A model generated the notes under the pieces. It was given only the letters and a program-made list of their open reading frames with translations. It did not search any database and was not told where the DNA came from. Source: Balneolaceae bacterium (GTDB taxonomy: Bacteria; Bacteroidota; Rhodothermia; Balneolales; Balneolaceae). From it: a DNA stretch of 64,000 nucleotides. Both the position numbers and the translations under genes were made by a program. The stretch lies in assembly GCA_009711805.1 (NCBI GenBank), contig VEMX01000052.1, positions 1-64,000 on the forward strand, given 5' to 3'. Below, piece by piece: positions 25,685 through 32,681 of the stretch (position 1 is the stretch's first letter; every line of letters starts with the position of its first letter).

Positions 25685-26634
25685 GAGATGGATTTAATTT
25701 TCCGTGGTAGCAGTATGAAATAATAGACAACAAAGACCAGTGAACACAGGATAATAAAAAGGCTCAGCCACAGGGGCATGGTAGTATACCGGGTAACAAA
25801 TGACTCGAGCAGGCCCGCAACTATAAAAACAGGGACAAGCCCGATAATCATTTTCAGCCCATCTTTGGTGGCTTTGATGAAAGACTCTTTACGGGAATAA
25901 GTGCCCGGAAATAAATAGCCGTTACCTATCACAAAGCCCGCAGCACCGGCAATAGCAATGGCTGATAGTTCAAGTGTTCCGTGAATGAAGATAACAAGCA
26001 TAGCCTCCTTAAGCAGGGAGTATTTGAAAAAGAAATGGAGGAATGTGCCCACCATAATTCCATTTTGCATGAGGATTACACCTACACCAATTGGCGTCAG
26101 AAGTCCCATCACAAAAGCATAAAAGGACACCCGGATGTTATTGACGGTAATACCAAAAAACATATCCAGTTCTTTAGCCTTGGAATACACTGCAAGGGGA
26201 TCACCCTCTTGTATGTTTGTAATAGTCATATTCACATAGGTGTCTCCCATAATAAATCGCACAAAAGAAGGGTCATTTACAGATGAAAGGATGCCAATGC
26301 CTATAGCCAGCCCGAATACAATGAAGCTGTAGATTAGTTCCTTTTGCTTGTCAGCGAAAACCCTGGGCACTTCTTCGGTCCAGAACGTAATAATTCGGCT
26401 GGTTTCTTCTTTACGGCTGCGGTAGATAGTATCATGAACCTGCAGGGAAAGACGATTGAGGTACTCCTCTGTTTTACTCCCGGGATAATTAGCCTGGGCG
26501 TAGGCGAGATCACTGTTCAGCTCGGTATAAAGTTCAGCAAGCTTATCAGGGTCATCCTGGGAAGAGTCGCCAAGCAGAGTTTCAAACTCTTTCCACTTGT
26601 CAGCATTTTTACGCAAAAAAGCGACTTCTCTCAT
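25681..26634 (-). CDS. Stage II sporulation protein M-like (SpoIIM/DUF95) membrane protein
   Basis: The 317-residue protein begins with a helical cytosolic region (REVAFLRKNADKWKEFETLL...YLNRLSLQVHDTIYR). About five or six membrane helices follow, with the SpoIIM-type 'NNIRVSFYAFVMGLLTPIGVG' and 'HGTLELSAIAIAGAAGFVIG' motifs. In non-sporulating bacteria this family is a standard partner of RDD-family and MoxR-cluster proteins. It is the first gene of the minus-strand unit, and the RDD gene starts divergently 112 bases away, so both probably share a promoter region. Confidence 0.88.
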   Translation of the reverse strand: MREVAFLRKNADKWKEFETLLGDSSQDDPDKLAELYTELNSDLAYAQANYPGSKTEEYLNRLSLQVHDTIYRSRKEETSRIITFWTEEVPRVFADKQKELIYSFIVFGLAIGIGILSSVNDPSFVRFIMGDTYVNMTITNIQEGDPLAVYSKAKELDMFFGITVNNIRVSFYAFVMGLLTPIGVGVILMQNGIMVGTFLHFFFKYSLLKEAMLVIFIHGTLELSAIAIAGAAGFVIGNGYLFPGTYSRKESFIKATKDGLKMIIGLVPVFIVAGLLESFVTRYTTMPLWLSLFIILCSLVFVVYYFILLPRKIKSIS

Positions 26635-26746
26635 ATAGTCAAATGACTTTCGTTTTAATATTTACAGACATACATTCATATTCATTTAGAAACAAAAGAT
26701 AGTAAAATGAAGTCAATCCAAATAATTCGATCAACAGGGAATTTGA

Positions 26747-27487
26747 ATGGTAGGAATTGAGACCTCGCAACACGTAAAATTAAGTTATGAACCGGCGGGT
26801 ATAGGCGAGAGAGTACTGGCATATTTGCTGGATGTGTTCTTTTTGGGCGTATACTATTTCGTGGTTTTATGGATTATGGGCATTGTGATGGAATCGGCAG
26901 GCCTGGGCGCCATAGCGAGACTTCCCAACTGGGCTCCCATTGTATTCATTGTTTTGCCGGTGATGTTATACCATCTGATATGTGAGGTGGTATGGAAAGG
27001 ATACTCGATCGGTAAAAAGATTATGGGAATCCGGGTAGTTAAAGTTGACGGTACCCGGGCAGATTTGAGCGGCTACCTGGTTCGGTGGCTGTTTCGGTTG
27101 TTAGAAATAACAATGACGAGTGGAGTGGTGGCTTTTATAACTGTTTTACTGAACGGAAAGGGCCAGCGGCTCGGAGATATTGTAGGAAAAACCTGCGTCA
27201 TTAAAGAACGGAAAAGTGTAAAGCTGGATAACACCCTTTTTGCAGAAATTGAAGAAGAGTATGAGCCGGTGTTTACCCAGGTAGCAGAGTTAAGCGATAA
27301 AGATGTACGTATAATCCGGGAAGTGCTGGATTCCCGTAGTACATATGACAGGAATACCTGGTTCGTGATGCTTCAGCGAAGCCGGAAGCTGGTAGAAGAA
27401 AAGCTGGGTATAAATCGGGCAGATATGCAAGCCGATGAATTTTTACGAACTATAATTCGGGATTATAATGCTATTCACGGTCGCTGA
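26747..27487 (+). CDS. RDD-family membrane protein
   Basis: The 246-residue product has the RDD domain at 10-150: AGIGERVLAYLLDVFFLGVYYFV with the Arg and Asp, GYSIGKKIMGIRVVKVDGTRADLSGYLVRWLFRLLE, and GQRLGDIVGKTCVIKE. A soluble helical tail of about 90 residues follows (LSDKDVRIIREVLDSRS...KLVEEKLGI). RDD proteins are small transporters or channel-like proteins, with some reported as Na+/H+ antiporters. This gene is divergent from spoIIM and belongs functionally to the MoxR cluster by synteny. Confidence 0.88.
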   Translation: MVGIETSQHVKLSYEPAGIGERVLAYLLDVFFLGVYYFVVLWIMGIVMESAGLGAIARLPNWAPIVFIVLPVMLYHLICEVVWKGYSIGKKIMGIRVVKVDGTRADLSGYLVRWLFRLLEITMTSGVVAFITVLLNGKGQRLGDIVGKTCVIKERKSVKLDNTLFAEIEEEYEPVFTQVAELSDKDVRIIREVLDSRSTYDRNTWFVMLQRSRKLVEEKLGINRADMQADEFLRTIIRDYNAIHGR

Positions 27488-27557
27488 GAGTTGATTTGGC
27501 ACAAAATAATTTAGGATCAGCTTGTTTATACCCGCTTACCAGAAAAGGGGTAATAGC

Positions 27558-27676
27558 TATCTTTAACGCGTTTACCGGTTGGAGATTAGCTTAAAACAGT
27601 ATTGAAAGGGAGTAACCTCGCAGCGTCCGTAGGTTCTCTAAATGGTACTTCTAACCGGTAAACGGGTTATCTTTAA
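27558..27676. mobile_element. MITE-like element with 9-bp target duplication
   Basis: The 9-mer TATCTTTAA occurs at 27558-27566 and 27668-27676 as a direct repeat. Between them is a 101-bp segment with terminal inverted repeats: left CGCGTTTACCGGTTGGAG, right (reverse complement) CCCGTTTACCGGTTAGAAG. These include 11 perfect bases, GTTTACCGGTT at 27570-27580 and AACCGGTAAAC at 27653-27663. An internal hairpin AACCT/AGGTT lies at 27614-27635. There is no coding capacity. This is the layout of a non-autonomous miniature inverted-repeat transposable element. Confidence 0.75.
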
Positions 27677-27689
27677 TTAACCGGGATAT

Positions 27690-28592
27690 TTAAAAAAAAC
27701 GGTCAATAAACACGGCTACCCAAACCAGCGGGAGGTAGGCAATAGAGGCAAACATCAGCTTTTTTGCATTTATCTTGGTGCGCTCTATCCAAAATTTGAT
27801 ACCATAAAACAAAAAGATGGCGGCGAACAGCAGAGCTAATACCAGAAATACCAAGCCAGAAATGCCGAGTCCATAAAGAGCATATGTAACCGGGAAAAGA
27901 ATAAGCAAACACAGTAAAGAATAAATAGCAGTTTTTTTACCCTCCGTGTCATTCTTGGGAAGCATATGGAAGCCAGCACTGGTATAATCATCTTTACACA
28001 TCCAGGCTATAGAGAGTACATGGGGCACTTGCCATAAAAACACGATGCCGAACAGCAGCCACATTCCGGGATCACCTACAGTACCGGTTGCAGCAGCCCA
28101 GCCGCCTACAGGCGGTAATGCCCCGGGTACAGCGCCTATCACAATATTGATTGCGGAGACTCTCTTCATGGGAGTATAGGCTGCAAGATAAATGAGGGTG
28201 GTCATCAGTGATACAAATCCTGCCACAGGATTAACCATGAGAAGCAGGTACATAAGTCCCAAAAAGATGAGGGTTAGAGAAAAAACCATCCCATTTTTGG
28301 AATCCATACGTTTATCGGGCAAAGGTCTTTTGGCGGTACGTTTCATTAAGCCATCCAGCTTTCGCTCCATAAACTGGTTATGGGCAGCCGTTCCGGAAGC
28401 AATCAGGTACGTACCGATGATTGCATGGAACATCAGGATAAAATTAATATCTGTTCCGCTTCCTAAGATAAACCCCACCAGCATACTTGCCAGCACGGCC
28501 ATGGTTATGCCAGGCTTGGTAAGTTGGTAGTAATCGGAGAGGACAGAAGAAACTGATCTTTTAATAATGGTGTTTTCTTCGACTGAATTCAT
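27690..28592 (-). CDS. ctaB: Protoheme IX farnesyltransferase (heme O synthase)
   Basis: The 300-residue UbiA-family prenyltransferase has about nine membrane helices. The first Asp-containing motif is HNQFMERKLDGLMKRTAKRPLP. A second polar loop has WMCKDDYTSAGFHMLP, and PGALPPVGGWAAATG is also conserved. It adds a farnesyl group to heme B to make heme O. It is divergent from ctaA, the next enzyme of the heme A pathway, with 78 bases between starts. The pair implies that the organism makes an aa3- or ba3-type oxidase. Confidence 0.94.
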   Translation of the reverse strand: MNSVEENTIIKRSVSSVLSDYYQLTKPGITMAVLASMLVGFILGSGTDINFILMFHAIIGTYLIASGTAAHNQFMERKLDGLMKRTAKRPLPDKRMDSKNGMVFSLTLIFLGLMYLLLMVNPVAGFVSLMTTLIYLAAYTPMKRVSAINIVIGAVPGALPPVGGWAAATGTVGDPGMWLLFGIVFLWQVPHVLSIAWMCKDDYTSAGFHMLPKNDTEGKKTAIYSLLCLLILFPVTYALYGLGISGLVFLVLALLFAAIFLFYGIKFWIERTKINAKKLMFASIAYLPLVWVAVFIDRFF

Positions 28593-28670
28593 GTATTTTT
28601 ACGCGCTCATAGCTTGCATAATAACGCCTGAAGTTACTAACTCTTACCCAGTTTTGACAGTCTTTTAACA

Positions 28671-29618
28671 ATGAATTTAAACACATTCCAGAAAACAGCA
28701 ATTGCCACCGTTATTGCAACCTTATTTTTAATTTTTGTGGGTGGTTTGGTACGCGCCGCGGGTGCCGGATTAGGCTGTCCCGACTGGCCTACCTGCTTTG
28801 GCCTTTGGATTCCGCCAACCAGTGTGGCCGACTTACCAGCTGGTTTTGATGCCAGCCAGTTTAATGTGTATAAAACCTGGATCGAGTATCTCAATCGCCT
28901 GGTAGGAGTAGTTATTGGGCTTTTGATCATTGCTACATTTGCTTTTTCTTTCCGGTATCGCAGCGATAAACCCTCGGTGTTCTATAGTTCGGGAGCCGCT
29001 CTGGTGTTGGTATTAATTCAGGGATGGCTGGGTGGACAGGTGGTAAAGTCTGGTTTGAATGAATGGATGATTACTATTCATATGATATTGGCTCTTATTA
29101 TTGTAAACACCTTGTTGTATGCCTCTTTTAAAGCCACCACTGGTATGATTTCAATCAAAGTAGGAGAGAAACTGAGAAAACAACTGCTTTGGGTTACAGG
29201 GATTGTGCTGGCGCTTACCCTTGTACAGCTTGTATTGGGTACGCAGGTACGGGAAGCAGTAGATGTCATTAAAAATGGGGCTTATGTTCCCCCCAGAAGT
29301 AGCTGGGTAGAGATGTTAATGGACGGTATTTTCCCAGTTCACCGAAGTTTCTCATGGGCATTATTACTGGCAGCAGGATGGATGTATTACATTCTCAGAA
29401 AAGAATATGCCGGAGGCTGGGTACTTTGGTTGGGACAGGCTGTTATTGCACTTGTTCTTGTTCAGCTGGGTACAGGCATTGGGCTTGCCTATCTGGATAT
29501 GCCAAGGGTACTGCAGGTGTTGCACCTATTGGGAGTTGCCTTAATGGTGTGCGGCCAGTTTTTGTTGATACTGGTGCTCACAATCACAGCAATCTCAGGA
29601 AAAACAAAAAGAGCTTAA
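28671..29618 (+). CDS. ctaA: Heme A synthase
   Basis: The 315-residue CtaA/COX15 protein has about eight membrane helices, a first loop LVRAAGAGLGCPDWPTCFGLW, VYKTWIEYLNRLVGVVIGLL with the conserved Glu and Arg, the helix-3 IHMILALIIVNTLLY His, FPVHRSFSW and a last VLQVLHLLGVALMV His. It converts heme O to heme A. It is divergent from ctaB and overlaps the convergent MerR gene by 4 bases at its 3' end. Confidence 0.94.
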   Translation: MNLNTFQKTAIATVIATLFLIFVGGLVRAAGAGLGCPDWPTCFGLWIPPTSVADLPAGFDASQFNVYKTWIEYLNRLVGVVIGLLIIATFAFSFRYRSDKPSVFYSSGAALVLVLIQGWLGGQVVKSGLNEWMITIHMILALIIVNTLLYASFKATTGMISIKVGEKLRKQLLWVTGIVLALTLVQLVLGTQVREAVDVIKNGAYVPPRSSWVEMLMDGIFPVHRSFSWALLLAAGWMYYILRKEYAGGWVLWLGQAVIALVLVQLGTGIGLAYLDMPRVLQVLHLLGVALMVCGQFLLILVLTITAISGKTKRA

Positions 29619-29935
29619 AGTTTTTCCATTAAATCAGTTAGAAAAACCCGGATCTCCCGAAGGTCCTTTTTTACAGCTGCATTTACCGGTTTTTCGGTAG
29701 GTTCTTGTTCTCCGTTTAGCACCTTTTTAACACCTTCGGGGCTATACTTCTTTTCCATAAGCAATTCTTTGATTTCAAAAATAAGCTCAACTTCATGCTC
29801 CTTATAAGCTCTGTTGCCCGCACTGTTTTTTTTAGGGCTTAGTTTTGGATATGTTTTTTCCCAGTTCCGGAGAATATGAGGTTTAAGGCCGGTAAGTTTA
29901 CTGACTTCACCCATGGAGTAATACAATTTTTTCAT
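29615..29935 (-). CDS. MerR-family transcriptional regulator
   Basis: The 106-residue protein has a MerR winged helix-turn-helix at 1-75 (YSMGEVSKLTGLKPHILRNWEKTYPKLSPKKNSAGNRAYKEHEVELI), then a short helical tail. The Leu-Lys-Pro-His-Ile-Leu-Arg-Asn-Trp-Glu pattern is the Bacteroidota subgroup commonly encoded near housekeeping genes. There is no metal-binding or drug-binding domain, so the inducer is unknown. It is convergent with ctaA (4-base overlap) and divergent from the GT2 gene. Confidence 0.9.
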   Translation of the reverse strand: MKKLYYSMGEVSKLTGLKPHILRNWEKTYPKLSPKKNSAGNRAYKEHEVELIFEIKELLMEKKYSPEGVKKVLNGEQEPTEKPVNAAVKKDLREIRVFLTDLMEKL

Positions 29936-30000
29936 AGCGAGCAGAAAGTGTATTTTAGAATGTTTTTAACAAAGTAGAAGTAAATCATTTCTAAGATATT

Positions 30001-30966
30001 TTGAAAGAAGCCATTTTGGAAGATACAGATTCACAGTATAGTGTTGAAGTAAGTGTGGTAGCTCCGGTGTATAACGAAGAGGAGTCGCTGCCGGAATTAG
30101 AGCGTGCGATTGCAGAAGCTCTTGAGAAAGAACTGACCTACGAGATCATTTTTGTAGATGATGGTTCTTCTGATGGTTCCTGGGCCCAGATAACATCACT
30201 GACTGAAAAGAAAAGTAACATACATGGAATTTCTTTCAGCAATAACTATGGAAAGAGTGTAGCCCTGCAAGCAGGCTTTGAAGAAGCAGGAGGAGAGTTT
30301 ATAATTACCATGGATTCGGACCTTCAGGACGACCCCAATGAAATACCCGGAATGATCCAGATGTTGAAAGACGGGTATGACTTGGTGAGCGGTTGGAAGA
30401 AAGAGCGTCACGATCCCATCTCTAAAACAATCCCTTCCAAGTTTTTTAATTTTGTGACCCGAAAAGTTGCAGGTATAGAGCTCCATGACTTTAACTGCGG
30501 ATTAAAAGCATACCGGTCAGAAGTAGTCAAGAACATCTACTTATATGGGGAGTTACACCGTTATATTCCTATGCTTGCCAAGCGGGAAGGGTTTGGCCGT
30601 ATTACTGAAAAAGAGGTAAAACATCATCCACGCAAATATGGGAAAACGAAATTCGGTTTATCTCGTTTTATGAATGGGTTTCTGGATTTGGTGACCATCA
30701 CTTTTGTGCAGAGATACCTGCAAAAGCCGCTACACTTTTTTGGCACTATAGGAGTGCTCTTATTACTGGCAGGAGGACTCATAAATATGTATATGGTATA
30801 TGTAAAGTTGATAGTTGGAGAAGGTATTGGAAACCGACCCTTGTTATTCCTGGGTATTTTGCTGATGGTAGTAGGAGTGCAGTTTTTCTCTACCGGCTTA
30901 TTGGGTGAGCTTATCAATAAAAATCATGTAGAAAAACAAAAGCCCAGAATAAGAGACCGGGCATAA
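30001..30966 (+). CDS. GT2 glycosyltransferase with two C-terminal membrane helices (GtrB/DPM1-like)
   Basis: The 321-residue product starts at TTG 30001. The GT-A domain has VSVVAPVYNEEESLPELE, FVDDGSSDGSW, FSNNYGKSVALQAGFEEAGG and the metal-binding MDSDLQDDP, followed by LVSGWKKERHDP. Two membrane helices follow (FGTIGVLLLLAGGLINMYMV, LLFLGILLMVVGVQFFSTGLL). Such enzymes transfer a sugar from a nucleotide donor to a polyprenyl phosphate. No acceptor-side partner is adjacent. A lipoprotein gene lies 45 bases downstream. Confidence 0.88.
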   Translation: MKEAILEDTDSQYSVEVSVVAPVYNEEESLPELERAIAEALEKELTYEIIFVDDGSSDGSWAQITSLTEKKSNIHGISFSNNYGKSVALQAGFEEAGGEFIITMDSDLQDDPNEIPGMIQMLKDGYDLVSGWKKERHDPISKTIPSKFFNFVTRKVAGIELHDFNCGLKAYRSEVVKNIYLYGELHRYIPMLAKREGFGRITEKEVKHHPRKYGKTKFGLSRFMNGFLDLVTITFVQRYLQKPLHFFGTIGVLLLLAGGLINMYMVYVKLIVGEGIGNRPLLFLGILLMVVGVQFFSTGLLGELINKNHVEKQKPRIRDRA

Positions 30967-31011
30967 CGGTTATAAGGATTGAAATAGTAAACCTAATAAG
31001 GAGAGGATGAG

Positions 31012-31428
31012 ATGAAAAAAAGATCTATGATCTTACTGTTGTTAATCACATTTTCTTTTGGGATGACAAGTTGTAATGGCTTGTTCGATTTTGGGGAAGA
31101 TAGTCTGATTATTCGCCTGCAAAATGACACAGAGTATAGTATCGAAGATGTGATTGTCCTATTCCCGGATGAACAGGAAGTAGAGTATGGAGATTTAGCC
31201 CCGGCCGATACCAGTGAATACAAGATTGTTTCTAAAGCTTACCGTTATGCTTATGTAGAAGGGAAAATAGGCGGTGCATCGGCAGTTGTACAACCCATTG
31301 ATTATGTAGGTGAAAGCTTGTTGGAACCTGGCTCCTACACCTACCAGTTATATGTTGCCGGTGCAGATACTTCTGCCCGGGGAGATACCACGCACTACTA
31401 TATGGATATTAATCTACAGGAAGACTGA
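31012..31428 (+). CDS. Small putative lipoprotein
   Basis: The 138-residue product has a lipoprotein signal (MKKRSMILLLLITFSFGMTSC, lipobox-like MTSC). The mature part is a beta-rich domain (SLIIRLQNDTEYSIEDVIVLFPDEQEVEYGDLAPADTSEY..., SYTYQLYV). I do not recognise the family. GAGGA occurs just upstream of the ATG. It is downstream of the GT2 gene and is followed by the minus-strand tRNA terminator region. Confidence 0.75.
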   Translation: MKKRSMILLLLITFSFGMTSCNGLFDFGEDSLIIRLQNDTEYSIEDVIVLFPDEQEVEYGDLAPADTSEYKIVSKAYRYAYVEGKIGGASAVVQPIDYVGESLLEPGSYTYQLYVAGADTSARGDTTHYYMDINLQED

Positions 31429-31454
31429 TCAACGATCTCTGAGAAAAACAGGGA

Positions 31455-31490
31455 TATAAAAAAGCCTTTCCGCTTATCGCAGAAAGGCTT
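31455..31490 (-). terminator. Rho-independent terminator of the tRNA array
   Basis: On the minus strand AAGCCTTTC (31490-31482) pairs with GAAAGGCTT (31470-31462), and a run of six T follows (31461-31456 read on minus). It ends the tRNA transcript and, because the stem is symmetrical, may also help end the lipoprotein transcript. Confidence 0.85.
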
Positions 31491-31500
31491 GGTAAGAATG

Positions 31501-31560
31501 TACCGCGTACGGGATTTCACCATAGGTATGCCTTCGGCAGAACCCGTGTTACCTGCTGTG
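31501..31560 (-). pseudogene. tRNA-Glu 3'-end remnant with T-loop insert
   Basis: The stretch TACCGCGTACGGGATTT is identical to the 3' end of the tRNA-Glu gene at 31600. The next bases should be GAACCCGTG, but 21 extra bases (ending GGTATGCCTTCGGCA) come first, after which GAACCCGTGTTACC resumes. The D arm and anticodon arm are missing. The insert is the short palindrome also seen at 31838-31859 and 32459-32480, with the left arm here changed to CCATAGG. Confidence 0.8.
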
Positions 31561-31599
31561 TTGTACTTATAAATTACATACAATAGATATGCGAAATAG

Positions 31600-31672
31600 T
31601 ACCGCGTACGGGATTTGAACCCGTGCTACCGCCGTGAAAGGGCGGCGTCCTGGACCCCTAGACGAACGCGGC
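31600..31672 (-). tRNA. tRNA-Glu(TTC)
   Basis: A 73-nt cloverleaf on the minus strand. The acceptor GCCGCGT pairs with ACGCGGT, the anticodon arm CCGCC-CTTTCAC-GGCGG has TTC, and the T arm is ACGGG-TTCAAAT-CCCGT. No CCA is encoded. An identical copy lies at 31919-31991. Confidence 0.95.
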
Positions 31673-31702
31673 ATTTCAGTAAAAAATGGAACTCAATAAA
31701 AA

Positions 31703-31723
31703 GAGACATCGCGAAGATGTCTC
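31703..31723 (-). terminator. Terminator-like hairpin between tRNA-His and tRNA-Glu
   Basis: GAGACATC (31703-31710) pairs with GATGTCTC (31716-31723) around GCGAA. On the minus strand it is followed by TTTTTATT. It could separate or process the His and Glu parts of the array. Confidence 0.6.
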
Positions 31724-31735
31724 AAAAAAAAGAAG

Positions 31736-31810
31736 GGAGCCCGATGGGAATTGAACCCACGGCCTCCAGGGCCACAACCTGGCGCTCTAACCGACTGAGC
31801 TACGAGCTCC
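31736..31810 (-). tRNA. tRNA-His(GTG)
   Basis: A cloverleaf on the minus strand. An extra 5' G pairs with C73 (the tRNA-His hallmark), and the acceptor is GAGCTCG/CGGGCTC. The anticodon arm CCAGG-TTGTGGC-CCTGG has GTG, and the T arm is CGTGGGTTCAATTCCCAT(C). Confidence 0.95.
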
Positions 31811-31819
31811 ATCTTTAAA

Positions 31820-31880
31820 GTACCGCGAACAGGATTTCACCGAAGGTATGCCTTCGGCAGAACCCGTGTTACCTGTTGTA
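31820..31880 (-). pseudogene. tRNA-Glu 3'-end remnant with T-loop insert, second copy
   Basis: TACCGCGAACAGGATTT is followed by an inserted CCGAAGG-TATG-CCTTCGG hairpin (31840-31857). GAACCCGTGTTACC then resumes the T arm. Only the 3' acceptor and T arm of tRNA-Glu remain. The flank (ACCTGTTGTAG... to the next tRNA-Glu) is homologous to that of 31501-31600, so remnant plus tRNA-Glu was duplicated as one unit. Confidence 0.8.
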
Positions 31881-31918
31881 GTTGTGATATACTATACAAC
31901 AGATATTACGGAATTTAG

Positions 31919-31991
31919 TACCGCGTACGGGATTTGAACCCGTGCTACCGCCGTGAAAGGGCGGCGTCCTGGACCCCTAGACGAACGCGGC
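31919..31991 (-). tRNA. tRNA-Glu(TTC), second copy
   Basis: Identical over 73 nt to the copy at 31600-31672, with anticodon TTC. It is followed downstream on the minus strand by its own broken 3'-end copy at 31820-31880. Confidence 0.95.
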
Positions 31992-32032
31992 AAAATATCA
32001 TTCAGTATGTCAAAAACAAGGTACCTAAATGG

Positions 32033-32103
32033 AGGCGACAGGCGGATTCGAACCGCCGTACGAGGTTTTGCAGACCTCTGCCTAGCCACTCGGCCATGTC
32101 GCC
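32033..32103 (-). tRNA. tRNA-Cys(GCA)
   Basis: A 71-nt cloverleaf on the minus strand. The acceptor is GGCGACA/TGTCGCC, the anticodon arm GAGGT-CTGCAAA-ACCTC has GCA, and the T arm is GGCGG-TTCGAAT-CCGCC. Confidence 0.95.
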
Positions 32104-32120
32104 TTAAAAGCATTAAGTTG

Positions 32121-32194
32121 TACGCCCGACAGGACTCGAACCTGTAACCTATTGCTTAGAAGGCAATTGCTCTATCCAGTTGAGCTACGGGCGC
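32121..32194 (-). tRNA. tRNA-Arg(TCT)
   Basis: A 74-nt cloverleaf on the minus strand. The acceptor is GCGCCCG/CGGGCGT, the D arm is GCTC-AACTGGATA-GAGC, the anticodon arm ATTGC-CTTCTAA-GCAAT has TCT, and the T arm is ACAGG-TTCGAGT-CCTGT. Confidence 0.95.
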
Positions 32195-32219
32195 ATGCTA
32201 AAAAGCAGCACTTTTTTTT

Positions 32220-32330
32220 ACGCCCGTCTACAATGCTTAACCGAAAATGGATCTCTTATACCGGAGAACCTGTAACTATGTACTTAGAAAGCAGTTGCTT
32301 CCCGAGTATTCGGGATTGAGCTACGGGCGC
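32220..32330 (-). pseudogene. Broken tRNA-Arg copy with D-loop and T-loop inserts
   Basis: It keeps both acceptor ends (GCGCCCG at 32330, CGGGCGT near 32220) and a TTTCTAA anticodon loop, but the anticodon stem no longer pairs. The D loop has gained the small hairpin CCCGA-GTAT-TCGGG (32301-32314). The T loop has gained about 35 bases between ACAGG-TT and the acceptor. It lies 5' of the intact tRNA-Arg. It could not fold as a normal tRNA. Confidence 0.8.
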
Positions 32331-32346
32331 TCAACTAACAATATAT

Positions 32347-32383
32347 CAAAAAATCGGGCTCCTGATATGCAGGAACCCCGGGT
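32347..32383 (-). terminator. Terminator-like hairpin downstream of the tRNA-Pro segment
   Basis: On the minus strand CGGGGTTCCTG pairs with CAGGAGCCCG around CATAT (one small internal loop), followed by ATTTTTTGAT. Confidence 0.6.
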
Positions 32384-32440
32384 AATTTTATACTGCCGAG
32401 GTTAATTACAGTTCACTGCAAATAACCTTTCGACCTTTTG

Positions 32441-32495
32441 TCGGGGAGACAAGATTTTCCCGAAGGGGATGCCTTCGGCAGAACTTGCGTTCTTT
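32441..32495 (-). pseudogene. tRNA-Pro 3'-end remnant with T-loop insert
   Basis: TCGGGGAGACAAGATTT copies the 3' end of tRNA-Pro (one change). An inserted CCGAAGG-GGATG-CCTTCGG hairpin (32460-32478) follows, then GAACTTGCG resumes the T arm before the sequence decays into a T-run. The insertion site (between GATTT and GAAC) is the same T-loop position as in the two tRNA-Glu remnants. Confidence 0.8.
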
Positions 32496-32521
32496 TTTTT
32501 AGAATCTAATCTTCCCATCAT

Positions 32522-32596
32522 GTCGGGGAGACAGGATTTGAACCTGCGACCCTTCGCTCCCAAAGCGAATGCGCTACCGGACTGCGCCACTCCCCG
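32522..32596 (-). tRNA. tRNA-Pro(TGG)
   Basis: A 75-nt cloverleaf on the minus strand. The acceptor is CGGGGAG/CTCCCCG, the D arm is GCGC-AGTCCGGTA-GCGC, the anticodon arm TTCGC-TTTGGGA-GCGAA has TGG, and the T arm is GCAGG-TTCAAAT-CCTGT. It is the first tRNA of the array in transcription order. Confidence 0.95.
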
Positions 32597-32681
32597 TTCT
32601 TTTCTTTGAAAGACTCCAAATATAGGACTTATTTTAGACCGTTGCCAAACTTAGATGAGTATTTTTTTAAGTTTTTCGCAT

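Noticed and set aside
27558-27676. Reading the palindromic element as an integron attC site
   Set aside because: The ends AAC...GTT superficially fit, but the 9-bp direct duplications and long matching terminal repeats fit a transposon far better, and the neighbours are core genes.
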